From Pomphorhynchus laevis (lineage: Eukaryota > Acanthocephala > Palaeacanthocephala > Echinorhynchida > Pomphorhynchidae), in contig WNNJ02002176.1 in assembly GCA_012934845.2 (NCBI GenBank), positions 124,001 to 188,000 on the forward strand: 64,000 nucleotides of DNA, in the 5' to 3' direction. Shown in pieces: positions 31,587 through 42,300 of the stretch (its first letter is position 1; every line of letters begins with the position of its first letter). The notes below the pieces were generated by a model. That model was not told the DNA's origin. It ran no database searches and saw nothing but the letters and a program-made list of their open reading frames with translations. The position numbers and the translations under genes are program-made.

Positions 31587-31859
31587 TTATATATGTTGCC
31601 TAAACCTAGTTTTTAACATCTGATATGCTTTTCCTATATATTGCAATCCACATGTGCATGGTATTATATACACTACACCTGCGGTATTGCAGTAACAATT
31701 ATTATTAATATTTAATGAAAAACATTTGTTTGTCGTATTACTTACAATACAATTATTATTTATAACATCACAAACTATACAATTTTTGCTGTTACATTTA
31801 AAAGATCTAAAATTAAAATCATGAGTACTTACGTATTTTTCCAATCTGGTTGAGTACAT
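31587..31859 (-). pseudogene. N-terminal GIY-YIG endonuclease of Naiad A
   Basis: 90 codons from ATG 31859: MYSTRLEKYV, a Cys pair KNCIVCDVI, NNNCYCNTAGVVYIIPCTC (the GIY strand as VVY), LQYIGKAYQ (YIG), LKTRFRQHI with Arg and His. A Cys..Cys..His arrangement of this kind surrounds the GIY-YIG core in PLE endonucleases. Such enzymes nick target DNA for integration. The frame shifts after RQHI near 31587; the next frame continues with MRLIVHDIKNCKLFILEHII, the second half of the domain. Copy C has the two parts in one frame. Confidence 0.85.
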
Positions 31860-31909
31860 GTAACTTTTAAGTCATCATTTTTAACGTTGATTTTTCGGTG
31901 TCGCCACCT

Positions 31910-31933
31910 AGTTTAGTTCACTTAGACTAAACT
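31910..31933 (-). other. 5' UTR hairpin of Naiad A
   Basis: Perfect 8-bp inverted repeat AGTTTAGT/ACTAAACT with an 8-base loop. The same hairpin is kept in copy C (47462-47485). Confidence 0.55.
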
Positions 31934-32168
31934 TACATTGGGCCATCTAGCAGCATCTGACAGGGGGCTGCTCTGCTTAAGGCGGTTGCAGGCTGGAACA
32001 AGATATATAAAGATCTACCACCTTCACTTCGGTCGACCAATTCACCGTAAGGATAACCCCCAAGTATCCTATTCGATATGTGAACACTGGGTGTGGTTGA
32101 TTTTGCAAAGTAGAGAAGAGAGGTTTGATTGCTAATCTTTGAATTTTTCTTTTGTCACAGAGGCGCCG

Positions 32169-34200
32169 TTAAAGACTACCACCTGAGATTTGGCGGAGTT
32201 GAGAATAGGATTGAATGAGGATAGCTGGTCCTATAATCTTCAGAAGAAACGTCTGATGTCCGAGACTACATATTTGCACCTGCGTCCATAAAACATGGAT
32301 TTGGATCATCAGCGTATACCACGAGATGTCGTTTTCATTAAAATTGTTTGAAGAATACAATGGTGGTGGCAATATATAAGATTTGAGAAAGAGAATAGTC
32401 TTGGGACACATCTGTAATAGGGTAGAACTGACGCGCATCAGGATCGTCTTCATAAACGAATCGCTTGGTGTACAGCAATATCTCTACCCTGTTAACAATC
32501 CTAGCAGGCAACCCGATGGACCTGAGAGAAGAGATAACGAATGGAATGAATATGCGGTCAAATACAGCGGGAAAGTCAAGAAATAGATGTTAGCAACATC
32601 GGAGGAGATCGCTATTGTGATAGCGACCTCCTTTCTCTGATTCTGTCAAAAACTGACAGATTCGAGATGATAGTAGAGCATAGGATTAGAAGTGCCTAGG
32701 AGGGGCTATAGGATTTCAGAATATCTGTAACAGATAAGTCCCTGCTTCTGAAATCACATCAAGGCGTGATTGATTGGAGGAGATTGAGTGGCTTTAATAT
32801 TATGTAAGGCTTGTGACTCCTCCAAAATTTCATCAAGGCCCATTTTACTGATCCAACCCGAAGCCCTCTCCTTCCAACAGACAAACTTCTTAAATATCTT
32901 CCAAAAGGAGGACAGATGGTTTAGACGAGCAATCCTCACCCTATCAGTACTCAGCTGGAACCTATAGCTAAAGCTCCAGTATTATTCGAGATGGCATGTC
33001 TAAGAAAAACAGAGAGATTAGGGAAGTGTAGCATTTTTGCTAGGATTTTAATTTTTGTAGGAGTGTGATTGAATAAGCTACCGTTAAAGGTGGTCGAAAG
33101 TATTCCGGTAGTTTGCGCAGAGAGATAGTAGTTAAATAAGGACAAACCCGCATTTCCAACAACAGGGAAGAGTTGGATAGCTGCCTGGAAGCAGGCCACT
33201 CTGATAGGATCCAAGTGAAAACCAAATAGAAAGCTAAGGGCAAAAGCACCTCCTCGAATTCCACCTAATGAGATTAAGCGAACACGGTTCGAGATTTCTT
33301 CCCATGCATTGCTGTTACTAAGAAGGGAAGCGGCATTCTGTAGTCGGCCCCAGAGAAGAAAGGTTGCCCTTCCTTTTCCCGATCCCAACCGAGGAACCCC
33401 TTGCCACTCCTTAGCTCCTTTGCCGGGGGCTATATTATCATCAGTTTCCGAAGTATCGATTCCCAAATCATGCATTTATTCTAGAGGCGAAGAGTCTTGT
33501 TGCTGTTGGAAGATGACGATATCTTTTTAGAGAAATTGACTGCATGAGTGGGGGTTGTAGGAGTCATTATTACGGCATCTACTACCCGGGCGATTAGGCC
33601 TTCTATTATCTTGAGGTTCTTGTAATTTTTTCAGGTCAATGATATTCATTATCTCATTCATGCTTAGACCGGACGAAGGTACGTCGTTGAATGTGCTAAA
33701 AGGGGAGGGACGAGGAGTCTTGCGAGTCATTAAGTGCCTTTTTGCTTATGCTTTAAAAGCTAGGCACCTTCTGGACCAGACAGAATGCTGCTGGCCACAG
33801 TTGGAGCAGTGAGGTGTGTTTTTACATGAATCAGAGTTGTAGTTATCGTCACTAGATCCACATACACCTTAAGTTTTACCTCTTCAGCAGCTAAGACCCC
33901 AATGCCCTTAGCAATAACAAAGATTGCAATGGGGTAAGTAAGGTCGTCACTACTGATTCGGATGAAGTTCATGCAAAGGTGTCACTATAAGGGACAGCAG
34001 TCCCACTAGTAAGGTTCAGTGTGGGGAAGATCACCATTCCGGCCTCTGGCCCCAACATCTGGACCACTGACTGCTCCTTGGCTGGTTGGGGAATATGGTC
34101 ATGTCCTTTGCTATTACTCCTTTAATTCTTAAGCTCCTTGGACATACGAAGTGGGGAGGTTTTATTCGGTGAAGAAGCCCATTTTGCCGACGCCGGTAAT
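32169..34200 (-). pseudogene. Gag, linker and RT remains of LINE C4
   Basis: In order: gag CCHC region 33960-33770 (SDDLTYPI, GHWGLSC, KTCGVCGSS, HCSNCGQQHSVWSRRC across frames), gag C-terminal domain 33730-33480 (SMNEIMNIIDLKKL), a 174-codon open frame 33475-32951 joining the gag end (GSGKGRATFLLWG) to the pre-RT linker (LDPIRVACFQAAIQLFPVVG, LFNHTPTKIKILAKML), linker and RT 32940-32169 (GRYLRSLSVGRRGLRVGSVK, SVTDILKS, then VYADDPNP in one frame). The endonuclease is absent. Many breaks. Confidence 0.7.
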
Positions 34201-34260
34201 GTAGATGTTGGGATAACAGGGTTTGTTAGCACTGCTTCTGTCAGCCTACTCAACAAGGTT

Positions 34261-34660
34261 TAGATCGACTTCATATTATAAGAAATTCGTTTGTTAATAA
34301 TCATAAAGATATGGTATATCGATAGATCAGAACTCTTTGCGGCATCGTTGAATCCGTCTGTAACCTGCTTGGTGTACGCCAACAGGTGAAATTGAGAGTT
34401 GTATGATTACCATTTGGAAGCATCCTTAACAAGTGCATATTCTGAAACATTGGCTAAATCAGTCTTGGACTATTTAATCGCTCTTAAAGAAATGCATCAC
34501 GCATAGTAAGGCACTTCTAACCTACATTTTGGACTCTGTTTTACTGCACAAACTAGCATTCTTTCAAAAAGTGCTACCAGTTAATTTTAGCTGGTAAACC
34601 TTCTAATATATGTCTAAAAAATCGATTTTCATTAAACTGGAAATTTATATTTTTATACCT
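34261..34660. other. Spacer, nothing recognised
   Basis: Between the 5' end of LINE C4 and the second 560-bp repeat. The missing 5' part of the C4 gag may be here but is not recognisable. Confidence 0.45.
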
Positions 34661-35220
34661 TTGATCTTTTATATCCACTCTGAATATAATATTGCTATTT
34701 AAAATGTTTTTGGCCAAACGCCGTTTGTTGGCAAACATTATTTAATAAAACATTAAAAATATAATAGCAATTTTTCACATTCTATACATTAAAAATTTGG
34801 CGCTTTTATTTTGCATACTGTTTTTAACTTGAATATATGAAGCATAATATTCTCACAAATTAGTTTATTACACGTTAGTATTATTCATCACTATCTTTAT
34901 CTCGATATTATTTAAAGCAATCAATTGCTTGTAACCGTCAAGTACGCTAATTAATGAAGTTATTTTTACGAGTATTATTTAATCAATCCGCTTAACTTTC
35001 GTCTAGAACAAGATAAGTCATATGCCTTTTTACTTACTATTAATTATAAATTCAGATTGCCTAATTAAATTTGTTAATCAAATCATTAAATGTTTTTATG
35101 ATATATCGGTTTTGACCTTGTTCAATTAGTAGTAATATTAAATTAATTAATGGAAAAGTATTTATTCCAATGATGCAGAAAACTGCAATACCCATTATTA
35201 TTCAAGTAAAATTTACAAAA
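34661..35220. repeat. 560-bp repeat, copy 2 (near-identical to 17504-18063)
   Basis: Same length and orientation as copy 1; the only difference I find is T at 34674 against C at 17517. It is flanked on the right directly by a Naiad fragment, while copy 1 is flanked by LINE B3 RT. The sequence just outside differs, so the unit is defined by these ends. Confidence 0.85.
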
Positions 35221-35224
35221 ACAA

Positions 35225-35815
35225 AGCCGCCATATTAGTTTTATTAAGAATAAGGCTACTTGGATAAATTTTGGGTGTTCATATAATCGTCTTTATTTTT
35301 GATATCAAGTTAACAATTAAGCTAAATGACAGAATTAATGTAATTGAATTTAAAAACAATCGTTTAGTGCTGTGCGTCATAACGTAAAAAATCAAATAGG
35401 ATATAATAAGTACAGTTTAATGTTCTTCTAAAAATGATTTCTTGGGTACTTTATTAATTGTATTACATATTATGGCAATTCTTAAAATTTCATTATTTAA
35501 TGTATTATATTTTATATTATATGGTATGCATGAATGCTCATGCAAAAATATGTTTCTTGTAAATTTAAATATGTCATCTTTACGATATAAATTAATAGTA
35601 GTTTTAGTTAATGTTAATTTAATGTTCATATCTAGATATACACCTTCTAGTAAACGTGTATATTGGTTTTGTTAAGAATAAGGCTTTCTGGATAAATTTG
35701 TTCGCTTGTTGAATAAAAATTGCTAGAATTAAATACACATATATCATCAATGTATCGAAACATATATTTCATATATTTATATAGTTATAAATATATGAAG
35801 TTATTCATATTTTAA
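35225..35815 (-). mobile_element. Naiad-type PLE fragment B (part of RT)
   Basis: Two adjoining minus-strand pieces. At about 35450-35800 the RT end is readable (MNIKLTLTKTTINLYRKDDI, FKFTRNIFLHEHSCIPYNI), with YMFRYIDD just upstream (35790-35740). At 35235-35285 there is a second short copy of the segment between them (AAGAATAAGGCT…TGGATAAATTT). It has no ends and no endonuclease. The partly duplicated order suggests a rearranged or template-switched insertion. Confidence 0.75.
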
Positions 35816-35885
35816 ATGTAATAATGCATCAATAATTTGTTCACATTGTTTTATCAATGAAATCTAATAATAAATAAATTTAAAA

Positions 35886-36108
35886 GAATCAATAAAAATG
35901 ATTTTTTATTTCGCTTGTTGCTGCTAGCATAATCATAAAAACGTACAATTTGATCATCCTTTGAACACTTTGATGCTGTTTGATGTTTAATTGGGTAAAC
36001 ATTCTTTGATGTTCAATTTGTTTATTTAAAGGATGATCAAATTGTATATATTTCTGATTATGCTAGCACCAACAAGCGAAATAGAAATAAATCATGTTTA
36101 TTGATCCC
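35886..36108. repeat. Long inverted repeat with hammerhead-like core (PLE-type)
   Basis: Arms at about 35886-35968 and 36027-36108 are imperfect reverse complements of about 80 bp, with 58 bp between them. Each arm holds CTGATTATGCTAGCA… CAAGCGAAATA (right arm 36054-36083; left arm inverted 35907-35935). CTGA…stem…GAAA resembles a decayed hammerhead core of the kind seen at 22653-22753. The inner part carries a GGATGATCAAATTGTA block. No coding content. Confidence 0.55.
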
Positions 36109-36294
36109 GTAAAAAATTTTTGATAAAAAAATAAATCAACATCAGTTATTTTTTTAATCTCTTTAAAAAATTAATTTATAATTATGTTCTAACATAATTA
36201 CCATTATGATCATTTTCAAACATGTTGTTCGAACATTATGAACATCATAAATAAATTTCATGAACAAAGTGAACATCATATTTGGATGAACAAA

Positions 36295-36350
36295 TTGTAC
36301 GTTTATCTTATTATGCAAGCAGCAGCTAGCGAAATATAAAAATAACTTAT
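36295..36350 (+). repeat. Third copy of the hammerhead-like motif
   Basis: ACAAATTGTA… TTATTATGCAAGCAGCAGCT then AGCGAAATATAAAAATAA, in the same orientation as the right arm of 35886-36108 and about 250 bp beyond it. The core is more decayed. Confidence 0.5.
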
Positions 36351-38453
36351 TGATTATTTTTCATGCTTCGAAATTCAAAAATAAATAAAACATTTTTGTA
36401 AACTTAGCAGATTCTGATGAAAATCGCATTTTAGCTTGTTCACAAATTTAACGCATTCTGAACGTCCTTGTCTTCTTTGCTGATTATTTTAATAAAAGTG
36501 AAATGCAATTTGAAATTTAATTTCACTTATTTGATATATGCATCGTTTATATTGACATATTTTCTTTTAGGAAATGCACATAAATACATCCAATTTGTCT
36601 AAACATTTTATAAAATACGGTCTATTTTTTATTTAGGATTTTTTATAATAAGGAACACACTTTAATACGTTGTTATATTTAACGATTTGAAAGATATAAT
36701 ACCTACTCGGTAGGTAATTATTCATGAATATTCTCAAAATGTGTACTTGCAGAGATACGTAGTTATTTTTTATAAAAAATCCATAACATTTTAAATTTTG
36801 CAAACGTGATTTCTTTCATAAAAAGCTGAGCACGTATTAATCTTATCCTCGTGAAATAATTTAGAGTTTTTGATATTTTTAATATTAAATGCTTGTGGGT
36901 GTTAAATGACAATAAATTAACTTTCTCTTTAACGTGGATGGCTATGCTCTTTGTCACTCTTTACATTTTTATGGTGACTAATAACTAAGATTTCGAGACA
37001 TTTTTTGAATTTATAAATTTTCTAACATAACATTTGTTGTTTTTAATCATTTGTAAAACAAAAAAGTTGTTTTTCTACCTGCACAATCGCCGTCATAAGT
37101 ATTGAGCTAAATAATATCGTTTCCAATTTTTGAGCACCATATGCTTCAATGGTATTCATCGTAATTCGATATTTTGTGTGTGACATTTTTAAAATCTCTA
37201 TACTTCAAAATATAATTATTTGATTAGATAATTATGTAATATCATTAAAACATAATTATTTTTATTTTAATTGAAATACCGTGTTTGGATCGACAAAATT
37301 CGATGATTGATTTACGGTTGCGTGTTTTTATCCGTGTTAAAGTTTAGCTTAACCCTTACCATCAGTCACTGTATATTTTTTGAAAATCGAACAATAATAA
37401 AGCTCATTTTCAAATTGATTTTGAAGGCAGTGGTGTTCTCATAAATAAAAATCCCAGTGTACCTTCGTCTGCTTTGTGGGTTTCTTCAAAAGCATTAATT
37501 TAGTTCATTACACTAAATATTTTCGCATATTGCTACTTTTACAGTTTTATAGTTGATTTTCTTATCTTAAAAAACAACAAAATAGAAGGTCAATTTGATT
37601 CATACGCTTACATATAAAATAGATTTAATTAAATAAGTAAACGATTGTAATTTAATATATGCTGAACAAAATCCCTAGTACTCTTTGAATTTATAAATTA
37701 TGTTGTTTTAAAATAGGTAATACAATGTATTAATCGGTTGGGATTTTTATTGCTCAGGTTTTACAATTAAAAATAAAGTAGGATAGGAATTCTGGAACTG
37801 CAGGCTTTCAGGTCATTTCAATAGGTTATTTGTCTGCTGACTGAAATAAGTGATAGAAACCCTTATTCTACATTTTATAAACAACGATGATATTTAGAAT
37901 TTAACTAAAATACCACTAAAGTTTAGTTTATGAATTTTATCTCATAATTAGCTGTTAGCACAAAAATAATTAAGTAATAAATTTTAAATATTGTAATACT
38001 GGGATTGTGCACAAAGTCTAATCCAAATCGTAAAAATTACCGAGTAAGTTTAGAAATATTTTTTAAAAAGAAAGTGTTTTATTTTCGAGTTATTTTCGAG
38101 AATTAATTTTTACGAAATTATGAGCTCCGTTAAAGCGAAATGCGTATACCGTTGTCGAAGTTTGTCGTCACACATAGGATGACTAGGCTTACGTAGTGAC
38201 TTTGAATATTGCGAGAATAATTCGGTTCTATTTCTTAGTCTGATGAGGATATATAGAATGCTGCCTGGTGTTTATGCCTCCTCATGAGGAAAACATAGTG
38301 ATTTATTTACGAGTACACCATTAAGTGTCCCAGGGCAGGTGTAACAACAAATTATATTTTGAGCACTATATATGTTATTTAGCATGAGACTTTCGGGTGT
38401 GATCCTCCTAGGACCGTTCATTTAGATGTTGTAAAATATCTAAATATCTATTG

Positions 38454-38455
<2 letters not shown>
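36351..38455. other. AT-rich spacer, no gene seen
   Basis: About 2.1 kb with no long open frame, no shared repeat and no recognisable motif. A 64-codon frame at 36957-36763 (minus) has no features. Confidence 0.55.

Positions 38456-38516
<61 letters not shown>
38456..38516. repeat. (TA)n microsatellite
   Basis: About 30 uninterrupted TA repeats. Confidence 0.98.
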
Positions 38517-38520
<4 letters not shown>

Positions 38521-39335
38521 CAAATGACATCTTCAAGACTACCATTATTGTTTTTAGTGCACATAATGTTTTATTTCGATTAAAAGTCATATTCTCCGAG
38601 AAATGCATGTTTGAAGGTATATTGATATATTTGTGAATACTTGGACTTTTTAACCACTGCTGGTTTACAATGTTATGCATTGGATCGTCTTTATTCATAT
38701 TAGGCAGATTTTTTAATGTAATATTAAAAAATGGCCGTTTTTTAGTCCTGGACGCCGTAGAAAACGACGATTTTGATGCAATTCTAAACTTTTCAACTCA
38801 AGTAGCTTAACAAACCTTTTTATCTGACATGATAACTTTCTACATTTGTCTTTTATCATCTTATTATGCAGCTCACTGTTAACTTTATCCGCTAAAATGT
38901 TCTTTTTCTAGATACAAAAAGTTTAGTAATAAGCATTCCTTTTGGAATAATGTTATTAAGCTCGTAAAACCGAAGGTGTTGAAAATGTGCCTTGCAGATT
39001 GTTCTTCCATAATTTCGTTTGATTCTCTGAAAAGCGTGAAGGATATGTTAGAGATTCCATATATATTTTTTATAATAGTTTCTTGAAACTACAAAAATTG
39101 AAGAATAATTATTTTATCTCAAACGTTTCAGCCAAATATTTTGCTTTCCTCAGTGTAATTTCTGCAAAAACACACAATCAACACTAACTGTTGAGCCATT
39201 CTGGAAGAATTATGTTTGCACATTTCCGGACTTCTTTTTGTATTATGTTGGTGGTGAGTTTTCTATGATATTGTAAATATTTTCTGTTTGTTCCATGTGG
39301 AAAATCTGTCACTAATTGCCCAATCCATATCATTT
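38517..39335. other. Unassigned sequence beside PLE remnants
   Basis: The minus strand is open in short basic pieces (MIKDKCRKLSCQIKRFVKLL, HQNRRFLRRPGLKNGHF and, lower down, WLKSPSIHKYINIPSNMHF). These could be the N-terminal part of a PLE protein, given PLE remnants on both sides, but no diagnostic motif is visible. Confidence 0.3.
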
Positions 39336-39339
39336 CCTT

Positions 39340-39515
39340 TTTAGATTATCTTAGATTGGATGATAATATTTCAATTTGCAAAGCTGATAAAGGTAGATCC
39401 TTAGTGATAGTTAATCGCAACGATTATATAAAAGCCGAAGAAGATCTCTTGTTATCGAAGGAACCAACTAATGATTATATTATTTCCAAACGCAATTATA
39501 TATATATTCGAAAGT
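39340..39515 (+). pseudogene. RT fragment of an ordinary-type PLE
   Basis: The plus-strand frame reads DYLRLDDNISICKADKGRSL, then VIVNRNDYIKAEEDLLLSKE and PTNDYI. KADKG…VIV…DYI…LL is the N-terminal RT block of PLEs (ADKG-type). The sequence differs from the Naiad copies (TTIDKASNNFVFI), so it belongs to another PLE lineage. Only about 55 residues remain. Confidence 0.7.
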
Positions 39516-39556
39516 ACGAAATATGATTATTGGTATCTACCAACAAAAAATATAGA

Positions 39557-39706
39557 TTAAATTTTAATAACAAGACCTTTCGCCCTTAGGCTTTTTCATT
39601 TGTAATTAACTTGAATACTTATAACTTTTCTAGAAAAGTTATAAGTGTTTAAGTTAATTACAATTGAAAAAGCCTAAGGGCGAAACGTCTTTTTAATAAA
39701 ATTTCT
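39557..39706. repeat. 150-bp near-perfect palindrome with hammerhead-like ends
   Basis: The arms meet at TTTTCTAGAAAA (centre 39631/39632) and extend about 75 bp each way with few mismatches. The right arm reads AATTGAAAAAGCCTAAGGGC then GAAACGTCTT. GCC-TAAG-GGC followed by GAAACGTC is the stem II plus GAAA half of hammerhead motifs found in PLE ends, with the CTGANGA part decayed to TTGAAAA. It lies just after the PLE RT fragment. Confidence 0.65.
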
Positions 39707-40168
39707 GTATCTATCGTCTTGTTACTGCTGTACTATTTTTAATCGTAAATGGCCGACTTCCATTGTAGGAATCCCATACAGCAGTGTTCAAACTATTATA
39801 TATATAATCACATGTTATATATCATTACATTACTAGTACAGTCAGTTTCCTTTAACATGATATGTTAGTCTTGTTTTGATATTTTCTATAAATATGGTTT
39901 CCTTTTCCGCACCATACATATATTAACTCTTCCTATACGATTTTAACAGTCCAAGTTCAAGATCACCGCAAAGAATCGATTATAGGAGTATGTTTGAAAT
40001 GAACGTCTTTCAAGGAATAATTATATTTGAAATATAATTTATAATTGTCTCTATACTTATTTAACTCTGTAGACATTCTTGCGAACGCAAACCTTAAATC
40101 ACTTGTTTAATCAAGGCAAGATGATATTCCACATATATTACATTTATTTCTTTGATATATTTTTCATT

Positions 40169-40420
40169 TTAACTATGCAACGTATTTATGTTAATCAATC
40201 GTATTTTTTCGAGTATTTTGTAAATTTGTTTTTGATGATATCCGCACTTAATTAGATTGTTCGTTAGCCGTGATAAATGTTTTTCACGATCTTTTGCTTC
40301 ATTCTGTATCATATTCGGTTTTAGTACTCGATGAAGTATTTGAATATGAGTGCATTTTTGTTGAATGTGATGATAGTTTTTTGTATTGCTCCAATCTCTC
40401 ATCATCATTGTTTATATAAT
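40169..40420 (-). pseudogene. RT C-terminal (thumb) fragment of an ordinary-type PLE
   Basis: 79 codons: NTKNYHHIQQKCTHIQILHR, VLKPNMIQNEAKDREKHLSR, LTNNLIKCGYHQKQIYKILE. The pattern H..K……L..R……E..HL..L…L…GY…I is that of PLE RT thumbs. It lies on the opposite strand to the RT fragment at 39340, with a long palindrome between them. This is consistent with the inverted double insertions known for PLEs. Confidence 0.6.
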
Positions 40421-40579
40421 TTATCACATTCTACCATTTATCGTTTTCATATTATTCCGGACTTTGGATCATTTACCAATACATGTTTTTTTTATTAATT
40501 TCGACTTGCTTTGTTATGATAAAAATTAGTTTCAGCTGTGCTTTTTTTTGTAGCCTAGCGGAGTAGAATAAGTTTTAAA

Positions 40580-42300
40580 ATACTTTTGGACACTGTTTGA
40601 ACACCTAGGACTTCTTATTTTTGATCAAATAGCATATCTTTAGCTGCGGAATAAACCGAGTGGCTTACTGAAAAATCGATTCGTTTGCGACGAATCTACT
40701 GCGGGAGAAGCGTATATAATGTGAGATATCTCAAGTGCATGATATATTATTCCTAAGTTTCTCCTTTCTAAAAATTCAAAAGTTCGTCTAATAACGATAT
40801 TTATCCTTGTAATTAAGCATACAAGGAGTTTTTGATTGGACCTTATTGGCATTATAACTTACAGCCGAGTGTATCATACATTCATACTCCTAAATTATCG
40901 AATGTGTCTATAGTATTATTCGGTTTGACCCTGATTTGAATTGTGCCGGGAAGGTTTGGAGAGCTCATTAGCCCAAAAGTACATTAAATGTATAATATTT
41001 ATTTAGTCCAAATCGTTTTGGAGGTCTGTAACATCAGAGTGATCATGCATTTTCAAAACCTTCATGTAATCAGCGTACATAACAGTTCAAAGATAAATTG
41101 TTGGTTTATATTTTAGAAGTATATACGCATATATTATAAATTATTTGCGTGTATATTAAAGAGAATTGGGATAATGGCCGGTTCCTGTAAAACACACGTT
41201 GTTGTCATTTAGTGGTTTGATAAATACAAACTACTCTTTTGCAGTTGTCAAATTTCAAACGAGTGGCTATTTAAGAATGACTGAATCCTTCGTTATACTA
41301 TGTTGCTTACTCTGATAATAGACAATTTCTTCTAGAAGACAGAAATCTTTATCGAATGCTTTCGATAAATCTATAAAGAAAGCATCCACATTAGAGCATT
41401 TTCTCAATGAATTTATTTAGCTTGCTATCACTTCTACAATATTCGTCAATGATGAGCGATTTGACCAAACTCCATGTTGATTGGTGTAAAGATGATTATT
41501 AGTTTCAAGGTACACTCTAATATGGCAACGATTATTTTTTAGAGTATAAGCTAAGGATATGGTATTGATGGAAATATAATTGTATACTTATGATTACTCG
41601 CCTTTGAAAATTTGACGTATGATAGCTTTAGTTCATTCGAATGGTATATAGCATGTGCTCTATGAATTTTTGAAACGCCTATATTATAGGGTTCAATTTG
41701 TTTAGAAGTATTGGAGAAATATGATCAATATCTGATGTGGCATTGCGAGGTAAATTAATTAGTCCATGTAGAAAGTCTTTGTTGTTAAATTCAATGTTAT
41801 AGAAAACTTACCTTAGTGTAAGTTCAGTTTGCATAGATTTACGGATTTTATCCTGGATCGACACTTCTTGATAGAGATGAATTTCATGAAATAGTAGGCA
41901 ACTTGTATTTGGAGACGTGACGATTTTTCGTTTTTGACAGCAGTCATTCGAGTGTACGCAACGAGAAAGTATGCTTTTGAAAGCTTTCAGAGAATCATAA
42001 TTTAAGGAAGGACACAGTGTGAAAATACACCTGCGTTTTTTATTTTTTAAGATTAACTTTATTCCTGCTTTGATGATAAATTTCAAAAGTGAGTTCCCTA
42101 TTTTTGTATGCATGAAAATACATATCACGGTGTTTAAATACAACGATTAATTCTTCGTCTAACCACTTTAAACGCCGCAGGTTTTGTTTATGGGTGTTAC
42201 TTCTTATAGCGGAATAATTTAGCAAACTATGTAAAGTTGTGATGCCTAATCCTAATGTAATGTCTAAATGTAATGTAGATTCAGAGTCACATCCGGAGAA
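40580..42300 (-). mobile_element. LINE B5, CR1-like relic
   Basis: Minus-strand family B relic with the linker (42225-42040: RRLKWLDEELIVVFKHRDMY, YHQSRNKVNLKK), RT motif A near 41400-41340 (NVDAFFIDLSKAFDK), traces of motif B and C (IPILFNI near 41170; YADYMKVLK near 41070, Tyr for the second Asp) and the thumb (40852-40640: IVIRRTFEFLERRNLGIIYH, YASPAVDSS). Endonuclease and C terminus are not recognisable. Heavily broken and probably older than the other B copies. Confidence 0.65.

Larger units (their letters stand above)
29267..32029 (-). mobile_element. Naiad-type Penelope-like element A, end-to-end copy
   Basis: Minus-strand order: 5' UTR (32029-31860), GIY-YIG endonuclease (31859-31587), linker (31549-30830), RT (30820-29632), 3' UTR (29631-29267) ending in ACTCAGTTAGCTGAT. 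The endonuclease lies before the RT, the reverse of ordinary PLEs and the mark of the Naiad/Chlamys group. The 5' limit is set by the point where similarity to copy C stops (after GATCTACCACCTTCACT). It lies inside LINE C4. Frames are broken in a few places, and about 110 bp holding the CxC motif of copy C is missing near 30830. It is very similar to copy C, so probably recent. Confidence 0.88.
28922..34260 (-). mobile_element. LINE C4, Jockey-like, split in two by a Naiad-type PLE
   Basis: Right part 34260-32030 (minus): gag with zinc knuckles, gag C terminus, then directly the pre-RT linker (the endonuclease is deleted) and RT up to YLGVILTVNWS. Left part 29266-28922: continues with ADLINRFKSVLKRARWALKR and the C terminus (RLDWTLRCVRDPEWFSQKAA). 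In C3 the same two pieces are contiguous (TVNWSAKADLDRLKRILKKA). The PLE at 29267-32029 therefore sits inside C4. Motif C of C4 keeps YADD, unlike C1 and C2. Confidence 0.8.

Noticed and set aside
38220-38310. Hammerhead-like CTGATGAGG … CTCATGAGGAAAAC
   Set aside because: CTGATGAG and GAAAA parts are present, but no stem II joins them at the right spacing; treated as chance.
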